A DNA stretch of 8,132 nucleotides from a bacterium (lineage in GTDB: Bacteria; SZUA-79; Acidulodesulfobacterales; Acidulodesulfobacteraceae), in the NCBI GenBank assembly GCA_021800745.1, contig JAJYYS010000070.1, positions 1-8,132 on the forward strand, read 5' to 3'. A program made the position numbers and the translations under genes. Position 1 is the first letter of the stretch, and each line of letters starts with the position of its first letter. This document shows positions 1 through 6,160 of the stretch, piece after piece. Below the pieces are notes generated by a model. That model did no database searches and was not told the DNA's origin. It saw nothing but the letters and a program-made list of their open reading frames with translations.

Positions 1-185
1 TTGCTACCATTTTTATGCCCGCGGCGATGATGTTTTTACTTCTGCTTTTGAACGATAAAGAGATAATGGGAGACCATATAAACAAGCCGTGGCAGAATAT
101 CTCGGCGTTTACAATAGTCGGATTTTTGATAATTATGAATGGAATATACGGATTGACGGTGGTTTTTCCGCATATATTCGGATAA
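1..185 (+). CDS. NRAMP-family (MntH-like) divalent metal transporter, C-terminal fragment
   Basis: The reading frame is open from base 3 and ends at TAA 183-185, giving the last 60 residues of a protein whose start lies beyond the left edge. The fragment contains the motif LLLLNDKEIMG followed by N-K-x-W-Q-N, which is the typical late helix and loop of NRAMP metal/proton symporters (import of Mn2+, Fe2+ or related ions across the inner membrane). Two hydrophobic segments are visible, roughly residues 2-15 and 34-55 of the fragment, matching the last two helices of the family. The metal-binding DPGN and MPH motifs lie upstream and cannot be checked, so metal specificity is unknown. A small membrane-protein gene starts 29 bases downstream, so the two are probably co-transcribed. 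The family call is fairly sure; the exact subgroup is not. Confidence 0.85.
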   Translation, partial: ATIFMPAAMMFLLLLLNDKEIMGDHINKPWQNISAFTIVGFLIIMNGIYGLTVVFPHIFG

Positions 186-214
186 TGTAATTCTTAAATT
201 ATGCGAGGGAAAAA

Positions 215-424
215 ATGAAAATAGAAGATAAGATTTCAAAAAAGATAAATCTCGACGAGGACTGGGAAGATTTTATCAAAGAAGAAGGGCTGGTGGATTA
301 TAACAAAATTCCAGTAGAAAGAGCCAGCGTTAAAGGGTGGGTTCAGATAGCTTTCTGGTTCTTAAGAATTTATATAGTCGTTATGATTATAATGGTAATC
401 ATAGGATTTTCAAGAATTCATTAA
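215..424 (+). CDS. Small single-pass membrane protein of unknown function
   Basis: This is a 69-residue protein that I do not recognise. ATG 215 is preceded by GAGGG at 205-209, a good ribosome binding site 5 bases upstream, which supports both the start and the reality of the gene. The first 40 residues are soluble and charged: an acidic patch around residues 14-24 contains W17, and lysines lie at both ends. One strongly hydrophobic helix follows at about residues 43-65, containing an arginine (R51), and the tail S-R-I-H is very short. The arrangement suggests a tail-anchored protein with a cytoplasmic acidic N-terminus. It lies between the metal transporter (29 bases) and the molybdopterin oxidoreductase (14 bases), so it may be a small accessory subunit or membrane tether for either; this is inference from position only. 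Confidence 0.75.
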   Translation: MKIEDKISKKINLDEDWEDFIKEEGLVDYNKIPVERASVKGWVQIAFWFLRIYIVVMIIMVIIGFSRIH

Positions 425-438
425 AAACGTGATAAATT

Positions 439-2499
439 ATGAAAATAAAATACTCAGTCTGTCCTCACGACTGCCCTGATACATGCGCTTTAAAAGTGGA
501 AATTCAGGACGGTAAAATCGTAAAAGTAGCCGGAGATGTTTATCATCCGGTAACGCGCGGGGTTATTTGCGAAAAAGTCAGGGCTTATCCGGAAAGGATT
601 TACGGAAACCGCATACTTTATCCGATGCGCAGGAAGGGAAAAAAGGGCGGCGGCGAATTTGAGAGGATAAGCTGGAACGATGCCATAAATGAAATTGCCG
701 GGCGTTGGGTAGAGCTTATTTCTAAATACGGCCCGGAAAGCATTATGCCATATTCTTACGGTGGAACTGAAGGAATAATTAACAAATCGAGTATGGACAG
801 GCGTCTTTTTAATAAAATCGGCGCTACGGCTATCGACCGCACTATCTGTTCAGTAGCCGGAAGCTTAGGCTATCAGCTGTCTTACGGCATATCTAAAGGC
901 GTAAATCCGTTAGACTCGGCCAATTCTAAATTAATAATATTCTGGGGAATAAACGCTTTAGAAACAAATATCCATCAGGCCATTTTTGCCGACTCCGCCC
1001 GCAAAAATGGGGCTAAAATCATAGCTATAGACGTTCACAGGAACAAAACCGCAAAATGGGCTGACGATTTCTATATGCTCCTGCCCGGTTCGGACGGCGC
1101 GCTTGCTCTGGGCATTGCCCACATTATATTAAGGGATAATTTAGAGGATAAAGCATTTTTAGAAGAATATTCTTTTGGATTAGACGAATTTCGCAAAAAG
1201 GCGATGGAATATCCACCCGATAGAGTCGCAGTACTTACGGGTCTTTCAAAAGAGCGCATAGAGTATTTAGCAAGACTTTACGCAGAAACTAAATCCTCTT
1301 TCTTAAGAATAGGAAACGGACTTCAGCATCATAAAAACGGCGGCATAAATACATGGTTGATTTCTTTACTGCCGGCTTTAACGGGGGCATGGTCGGATAA
1401 AGGCGGAGGCGCGCTAAAATCTAATTCAGGGTATTTTCCGTTAAACGAGGAAGCTTTAAAAAGGCCGGATTTAATTAAAAAACCGGTTAGGACGGTAAAT
1501 ATGGTTCGGCTCGGAAAAGCCTTATGCGAACTTAACAACCCTCCCATTATGTCCTTATACGTTTATAACAGCAATCCTGCAGTAGTAGCCCCCAACCAGA
1601 ACTATGTAATTAGAGGGCTTGCAAGTGAAGACCTTTTTACCGTCGTTCACGAACAGACGATGACCGATACCGCAAAATGGGCGGACATCATTCTTCCCGC
1701 AACTACGAGTTTTGAGCATGCCGACCTTTACGTCAGCTACTGGCATACCTCGCTTCAATGGGCGGATCCCGTAATCCAGAGAGCAGGCGAAGCAAAGCCG
1801 AATATAGACGTATTTAAGCTCATCGCCCGTTCTTTAGGTTTTAACGACGCATGTTTTTTAGATACGGAAGAAGATATTGCGCGTCAGGCGCTGGATATTC
1901 CCTACTGGAGAGAAAAAGGAATAACATTAGAAAGGCTGAAAAACGAAAGGTTTATTATGCTGGGTACGGATGATTGTCCCTTTGAACGCGGCAAACTCCC
2001 GACCCCTTCAGGTAAAATCGAGTTTAAAAGCCAAAAAGTTGCGGCATACGGACTTTCAGAAATACCGGAATACAATCCTATAAAAGACTATATATCGAAC
2101 GGCGGTTATGAAAACAGCGCTTCCTTGCCGAAACAGGATTTTCCCTTAGTCTTCGTCAGTCCGCCGAACCATTTTTTTTTAAATTCGTCTTTTGCGGGAG
2201 TTTCTTCCTTAAAAGCCAAAGCCCGGGAGCCGTTCCTGGAAATTAATCGGAAGGATGCCGAAGACAGGGGAATAAGCGACGGGGATTTAGTTATGATTCA
2301 AAACGGGCAGGGTTGCGTATCTATAAAAGCAAAGGTTTTGGATTCGGTTCTGCCCGGAGTAGTCGTTTCCGCAGGTTTATGGTGGAAAGACGATTATATA
2401 AACGGTTCGGGAGTAAACGCTCTTACGCCGGACGATTTATCGGATATTGGCGGCGGCGCCACCTTTTTTTCCTCGCAGGTTGAAGTTAAAAAAATCTAA
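439..2499 (+). CDS. Cytoplasmic molybdopterin (Mo/W-bisPGD) oxidoreductase with N-terminal [4Fe-4S] site
   Basis: This 686-residue protein belongs to the DMSO reductase superfamily (COG0243-type). The N-terminus has C8-x3-C12-x3-C16-x27-C44, a [4Fe-4S] site, then K46, the position of the lysine that links cluster and cofactor in formate dehydrogenases. Cofactor-binding motifs follow: FWGINALETN (168-177), IDVH (197-200), LLPGSDGALALG (214-225), LTGAWSDKGGG (314-324) and ADIILPATTSFEHAD (415-429). The C-terminal pterin-dinucleotide domain spans about 568-680. The metal-ligand region reads DRTICSVAG (133-141), so C137 or S138 is the likely ligand; there is no in-frame UGA and thus no selenocysteine. 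No twin-arginine signal is present, so it should be cytoplasmic. The substrate is unknown; the ligand region does not look like a classical formate dehydrogenase. The ribosome binding site (GTGA, 430-433 area) is weak, suggesting translational coupling to the gene 14 bases upstream. Confidence 0.9.
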   Translation: MKIKYSVCPHDCPDTCALKVEIQDGKIVKVAGDVYHPVTRGVICEKVRAYPERIYGNRILYPMRRKGKKGGGEFERISWNDAINEIAGRWVELISKYGPESIMPYSYGGTEGIINKSSMDRRLFNKIGATAIDRTICSVAGSLGYQLSYGISKGVNPLDSANSKLIIFWGINALETNIHQAIFADSARKNGAKIIAIDVHRNKTAKWADDFYMLLPGSDGALALGIAHIILRDNLEDKAFLEEYSFGLDEFRKKAMEYPPDRVAVLTGLSKERIEYLARLYAETKSSFLRIGNGLQHHKNGGINTWLISLLPALTGAWSDKGGGALKSNSGYFPLNEEALKRPDLIKKPVRTVNMVRLGKALCELNNPPIMSLYVYNSNPAVVAPNQNYVIRGLASEDLFTVVHEQTMTDTAKWADIILPATTSFEHADLYVSYWHTSLQWADPVIQRAGEAKPNIDVFKLIARSLGFNDACFLDTEEDIARQALDIPYWREKGITLERLKNERFIMLGTDDCPFERGKLPTPSGKIEFKSQKVAAYGLSEIPEYNPIKDYISNGGYENSASLPKQDFPLVFVSPPNHFFLNSSFAGVSSLKAKAREPFLEINRKDAEDRGISDGDLVMIQNGQGCVSIKAKVLDSVLPGVVVSAGLWWKDDYINGSGVNALTPDDLSDIGGGATFFSSQVEVKKI

Positions 2500-2508
2500 A
2501 AATTTCCC

Positions 2509-2536
2509 TTGCTATTTTTTAAACATTTGATATAAT
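2509..2536 (+). promoter_or_regulatory. Sigma70-type promoter for the hyf operon
   Basis: TTGCTA at 2509-2514 matches the -35 consensus at four of six bases. After 16 bases comes TATAAT at 2531-2536, a perfect -10, with TG at 2528-2529 forming an extended -10. Transcription would start near 2543, leaving a T-rich leader of about 70 bases before hyfB. It lies in the only sizeable intergenic gap of the window, directly before the five-gene hyf run. Very AT-rich DNA produces -10 look-alikes by chance, but position, spacing and extended -10 together make this convincing. Confidence 0.6.
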
Positions 2537-2540
2537 CAAA
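2526..2540. promoter_or_regulatory. FNR-like inverted repeat over the -10 element
   Basis: TTTGAT (2526-2531), ATA, ATCAAA (2535-2540) is a perfect 6-base inverted repeat. Its core TTGAT/ATCAA equals the half-sites of the FNR consensus (TTGAT-N4-ATCAA), but here the centre is 3 bases rather than 4. It overlaps the predicted -10 completely, so a bound protein would repress rather than activate. An operator for a CRP/FNR-type or other dimeric regulator is possible; part of the symmetry follows from the TATAAT sequence itself, so chance is a real alternative. Confidence 0.35.
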
Positions 2541-2592
2541 AAGTTTTGACTTTATTTGCCCATGCATTTTTTATTTTTATTATTTTTAATAC

Positions 2593-2597
2593 GGGGG
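2593..2597 (+). promoter_or_regulatory. Ribosome binding site upstream of hyfB, unusually distant
   Basis: GGGGG is the only purine-rich anti-16S match before hyfB and lies 16 bases before ATG 2614, further than the usual 5-10. TAA at 2611-2613 is in frame immediately before that ATG, so no upstream extension of hyfB is possible. The GGGGG is ideally placed (6 bases) for a TTG at 2604 that opens a five-codon frame ending at 2621, overlapping the hyfB start. Confidence 0.4.
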
Positions 2598-2613
2598 TAA
2601 GTTTTGATATTAA

Positions 2614-4533
2614 ATGGATAACCTTAAACATAAAGGAATATTCAGATATTTTTTTAATTGTCTGACTATTTTATCCGCTGCTTTTTTTACGGTTTTAAGC
2701 ATTTACTGTTTTAAAAGCGAATTTATCGTACAATCCTCTTTTATAGGTTTTTCTTTCAAATTTAACGCCCTTTCCCTATTTTTCGTAATATTCATATCTT
2801 CCCTTTCCGTATTTATTTCTATTTTTTCAATAAAATACGGGGAAAAATACGATGATAAACCTTCCCTGTTTATCTATTCTTTTTTATTTATACTGTCCAT
2901 GATAATTCTCGTTATAAGCAACGATATGCTGACTTTTTTGATTTTCTGGGAATTAATGTCCATTTTTTCTTTTCTTCTGGTCATTTACGAGGGAAGCGAG
3001 GAATCGAGAAGCGCGGGGTTTTTATATTTTTTAATGACGCATATAGGAACTATTCTCATAACGGCCGGTTTTATAATGCTGTATTTAAAAACATCGTCTT
3101 TTTCTTTCGATTATTATAAAGGCGCAGCAGGGATTATGGTGCTGGCGGCGGCAATAACTGGATTTTCGATTAAAGCCGGCATTATGCCTTTTCATACATG
3201 GCTCCCTTACGCCCATCCCGTGGCGCCAGCCAATATATCCGCTATTATGTCCGGCGTTATGGTAAATATGGCTATATACGGTATTTTAAAATTCTTGTTC
3301 GTATTCAGTTCAGGGTCGAATTCGTTTCTCGGCATTATACTTCTTATTATAGGAGCCTTATCAGCTCTTCTTGGGATTATGTACGCTATGGCGCAGAAAG
3401 ATATAAAAAAACTGCTGGCATTTTCCACAATAGAAAATATGGGAATAATTTTTATGGGAATAGGCATATCGTACTGGGCAGATATTGAAAATTTCAAATC
3501 CCTGGAATATCTTGCAATGCTCGCGGTTTTGCTTCATGTCGTCAATCACGGCTTAAGCAAAAGCTCGCTGTTTATGGGTTCGGGGTTAATAGACAAATAT
3601 ACGCATACCAGGAATATGGAAAAACTCGGCGGCCTTTCAAAAAAAATGGGGCAGTTGTCGGTCATGTTTCTTATAGGCGTAATGTCCATTTCCGCTATGC
3701 CGCCTTTAAACGGTTTTTTAAGCGAGTGGTATTTATATATTTCTTTGATAGGTTCGGTATTTACGGGAAACCTGTATATGGTATATTTTTCGATTATAGC
3801 GATAGCCCTTCTGTCTCTTGCCGGAGCCGCGGCGGGAGCCGCTTTTACGAAATTGTTCGGAATTACTTTTTTGGGCAAACCGAGGACGGCTAATGCAGAA
3901 AATGCCGCAGAATCCCATATTATCGAAAGAATAGGAATTGCGATACCGGTTCTTTTGTGTATTTATATTGGAGTTTATCCTTATCAAATAATATCGAGCT
4001 TAAATATCGTTATATTTTATCTGACGGGCGGAACGGTAAGTCCGAATCCGTTTTCCGCAGTCCATGTTATAAACGCCCGCCCGTTTTCTTTATATGCGCC
4101 GGCTTTAATTGCGGTTGCTTTTACGGCGGTTTTATTAATAGTATTTTTCTATCTTAAGTCATTTTCTTCGGATAAAAAAAGAATATTCGAAACATGGGCA
4201 TGCGGGCTTGATGAAAAAAATTCAAAAGCCCAGTATTCCGGCGGCGGATTTTCGTCAAGCATAATGAAGGTTTTTTCTTCTTTTTATTCCTCCGTTTCGG
4301 AGATTAACTTTGAAAAGGACGTAAAAAAGTATTTCAGGTCTAAATCTGTTTATACGGAAGAAGTTAACGATATTTTCGAAAAATATATTTATATTCCTGC
4401 AGGAAAAATATATTTAAAAATATCGGAAATTTTTAACAAAGCGGCTAATTCAGCTAATATAAACGTTTCATTGGGATATTTATTTTTATCGTTAATAGCC
4501 TGCTTCATTATATATATATTTATAATAAGATAA
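2614..4533 (+). CDS. hyfB: Hydrogenase-4 subunit B-like antiporter subunit (HyfB)
   Basis: This 639-residue polytopic inner-membrane protein belongs to the NuoL/M/N and Mrp antiporter superfamily and would form an ion-translocating channel of a group 4 hydrogenase-type complex. The key charged residues are present: E113 in FWELM, K187 in the broken helix SIKAGIMPFHTWLP, H194, the loop D263-I-K-K, and H308/K316 in HVVNHGLSKSSLF. The C-terminal part carries ETWACG (526-531) and Y-x-G-G-G-F, the signature that separates HyfB/HycC from NuoL. A long soluble segment, about 517-610, precedes a final helix at about 618-638. The length is close to that of known HyfB proteins. It is the first gene after the promoter at 2509-2536, and hyfC follows after 12 bases. 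ATG 2614 is the only reasonable start because an in-frame stop directly precedes it. Confidence 0.92.
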   Translation: MDNLKHKGIFRYFFNCLTILSAAFFTVLSIYCFKSEFIVQSSFIGFSFKFNALSLFFVIFISSLSVFISIFSIKYGEKYDDKPSLFIYSFLFILSMIILVISNDMLTFLIFWELMSIFSFLLVIYEGSEESRSAGFLYFLMTHIGTILITAGFIMLYLKTSSFSFDYYKGAAGIMVLAAAITGFSIKAGIMPFHTWLPYAHPVAPANISAIMSGVMVNMAIYGILKFLFVFSSGSNSFLGIILLIIGALSALLGIMYAMAQKDIKKLLAFSTIENMGIIFMGIGISYWADIENFKSLEYLAMLAVLLHVVNHGLSKSSLFMGSGLIDKYTHTRNMEKLGGLSKKMGQLSVMFLIGVMSISAMPPLNGFLSEWYLYISLIGSVFTGNLYMVYFSIIAIALLSLAGAAAGAAFTKLFGITFLGKPRTANAENAAESHIIERIGIAIPVLLCIYIGVYPYQIISSLNIVIFYLTGGTVSPNPFSAVHVINARPFSLYAPALIAVAFTAVLLIVFFYLKSFSSDKKRIFETWACGLDEKNSKAQYSGGGFSSSIMKVFSSFYSSVSEINFEKDVKKYFRSKSVYTEEVNDIFEKYIYIPAGKIYLKISEIFNKAANSANINVSLGYLFLSLIACFIIYIFIIR

Positions 4534-4545
4534 AAAAAGAAAATT

Positions 4546-5520
4546 ATGAATTTTAACCTACAGCATTTGATATTCGGAACCGCTCAATTTTTCATAATAG
4601 TCGTCCTTGCGCCCTTTTTTGCCGGCTTTATCCATAAATTGAAACAGCGGGCAAGAGGACAGAAAGGAATCGGCATATTCCAGTTTTATATAAATTTTAA
4701 TAAATTATTAAAAAAAGAGCTCGTTTTATCGAAAGATGCAACCTTTATATCAAGTATAGCCCCGCATATCGTTCTAGTTTCCTATCTTGTTATATTATTA
4801 ATGCTGCCGGCATTTTACAGATATTCTTTACTCGGCGTATCTTCCGACGTAATATTAATCGCTTATTCCCTTGCCCTTGCAACCTTTTTTATGACTCTTT
4901 ACGCCATGGACCAGGGCAGCGCTTTCGGGGGACTCGGAGCGAGCAGGGAATGGTTTTTAACCGTTCTTTCGGAGCCTTCTTTAATATTTGTTTTTATATC
5001 CCTTGCCATTTATACAAAACAGGGCAGAATAACCGATATTTTTTATTTTATCCAGAAAGGAGCCGCAAACGCTTTTTTGTCCGGCATCAATTCGGGCGCG
5101 GTATCTATCGCAATTCCTTTCCTGCTTTTTATTTCGCTTTTTATCGTAAGCATATCCGAAAATGCGAGGATTCCCATAGATAATCCTGAAACCCATCTCG
5201 AGCTTACAATGTTTCATGAAGCAAATATTTTAGAGGCAAGCGGAAAGCATCTGGGAATTTACGAATACGGAAGCTATTTGAAACTTACCGTTTTTTTAAC
5301 CGTAATGTCCCTTATATTGTTTCCTTATATGGCGGTAAATATTTATCAAATTCCATTGGCTTTAATAATTTACGTTTTAAAAATGATAATTTTGTGCATT
5401 CTTATTGCCGGAGTCGAAATCGTTAATCCTAAAATGCGGGTATTCAGGGTGCCGAACGTGCTTTCCGTTTCTTTTATACTGTCTTTAATAGCTATGATTT
5501 TATCGATAAGGGGATTTTAA
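4546..5520 (+). CDS. hyfC: Hydrogenase-4 subunit C-like, NuoH-type membrane anchor (HyfC)
   Basis: This 324-residue protein is the expected size for HyfC/HycD (about 310-325). About eight membrane helices can be seen, near 8-30, 68-90, 101-121, 137-155, 182-203, 245-265, 267-290 and 303-321. The family motifs are the basic cytoplasmic loop KQRARGQKGIG followed by F-x-N-K-L-L-K-K-E (about 34-58), GASREW and SEPS (131-144), and SENARIPIDNPETHLELT with HEANILEASG (204-233). The acidic residues E135, E143, E205, D212, E219 and E225 line the route that, in complex I, links the catalytic arm to the proton channels. The subunit docks the HyfG/HyfI-type peripheral arm to the membrane. It begins 12 bases after hyfB with only a weak A-rich ribosome binding site, and hyfE follows after 2 bases. 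Confidence 0.92.
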   Translation: MNFNLQHLIFGTAQFFIIVVLAPFFAGFIHKLKQRARGQKGIGIFQFYINFNKLLKKELVLSKDATFISSIAPHIVLVSYLVILLMLPAFYRYSLLGVSSDVILIAYSLALATFFMTLYAMDQGSAFGGLGASREWFLTVLSEPSLIFVFISLAIYTKQGRITDIFYFIQKGAANAFLSGINSGAVSIAIPFLLFISLFIVSISENARIPIDNPETHLELTMFHEANILEASGKHLGIYEYGSYLKLTVFLTVMSLILFPYMAVNIYQIPLALIIYVLKMIILCILIAGVEIVNPKMRVFRVPNVLSVSFILSLIAMILSIRGF

Positions 5521-5522
5521 AA

Positions 5523-6140
5523 ATGATAATGGAAAAAATAGCCGAACTTTTTATTATTTTAATACTCGTTTCCGTAGTATTAAACGTAAGTTCGCCTTTT
5601 ATAAAATTTGCGATAAAGCTTTATTCTTTTCAGTCGCTTATGCTGGCATTTTATATTTTAATGGGAGCGGTTCATTTTAACTCGATAAATCTATATGGGT
5701 CTTTTGTCATTACGGTAATTTTTAAAGTCGTTTTAATACCTTATTTTTTATTCAAAACGCTTAAGAAGGTTAAAATGGACAAAGAAATAGATATGTACAT
5801 AGGGATACCGGAAGCGGTCGTTTTTGCAGGTTCTTTAACTTTGCTTTCTAATTTGATAGCCCAAAAAATTATTAAAACGGGCATTACTTTCGGCTCTTTT
5901 GTTTTTACTATATCCCTTGCGACGTTTTTAATAGGGGCGATGCTTATGATAACAAGAAAAACTTTATTTTCGCAGATTATAGGATTTTTGACTATAGACA
6001 ACGCAATTTTTTTGGCGGCAAACAGCATTACGCACGGAATGCCCCTTCTTGTCGAATTAGGCGTACTTTTCGACCTTTTTGTAAGCATACTTATATTGTC
6101 TATTCTTATATTAAATCTTAGAAGAAACATTGCTGTATAA
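5523..6140 (+). CDS. hyfE: Hydrogenase-4 subunit E-like small membrane subunit (HyfE)
   Basis: This 205-residue, almost wholly hydrophobic protein has about six or seven helices, slightly shorter than E. coli HyfE (about 216). The C-terminal half carries the recognisable HyfE stretch RKTLFSQIIGFLTIDNAIF (145-163), then HGMPLLVELGVLFDLFVS (171-188), with E178 and D184 as conserved membrane acids. In the family this subunit sits between HyfC and the antiporter subunits, in the NuoK/NuoJ position of complex I. AAGGGGA at 5508-5514 lies 8 bases before ATG 5523 and supports that start over the second Met codon at 5529. The gene is 2 bases from hyfC and 20 from hyfF. D159 stands where I would expect glutamate in many HyfE proteins. 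Short, divergent membrane proteins are harder to name, but the context is decisive. Confidence 0.88.
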   Translation: MIMEKIAELFIILILVSVVLNVSSPFIKFAIKLYSFQSLMLAFYILMGAVHFNSINLYGSFVITVIFKVVLIPYFLFKTLKKVKMDKEIDMYIGIPEAVVFAGSLTLLSNLIAQKIIKTGITFGSFVFTISLATFLIGAMLMITRKTLFSQIIGFLTIDNAIFLAANSITHGMPLLVELGVLFDLFVSILILSILILNLRRNIAV

Positions 6141-6160
6141 ATTTTAAACGGATTAAAAAA

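Noticed and set aside
153..186. TTGACG and GATAAT before the small membrane-protein gene, considered as a promoter
   Set aside because: The spacer would be 22 bases, and the closer TATATT gives only 14; neither fits a sigma70 promoter, and the gene is close enough to share the upstream transcript.
2172..2180. Run of nine T in the molybdopterin gene, considered as a slippage or phase-variation site
   Set aside because: The frame is intact, similar T and A runs occur all over the window, and the gene is not of a type usually phase variable.
2486..2522. TTAAAAAA / TTTTTTAA inverted repeat at the end of the molybdopterin gene, considered as a terminator
   Set aside because: The 8-base stem is entirely A-T with a loop of about 21 bases, too weak for an intrinsic terminator and expected in DNA this AT-rich.
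2540..2553. AAAGT-TTTG-ACTTT inverted repeat at the predicted transcription start of the hyf operon
   Set aside because: A 5-base stem with one G-C pair is too short and weak to claim as an operator or hairpin on its own.
3198..3497. Open frames of 96 codons on both strands inside hyfB
   Set aside because: Both are shadows of the hyfB frame with arginine/tyrosine- or isoleucine-rich composition and no family resemblance.
5741..6130. 129-codon open frame on the minus strand opposite hyfE
   Set aside because: It lies wholly inside a well-supported gene and has no recognisable domain; it is a by-product of the hydrophobic, biased codons of hyfE.
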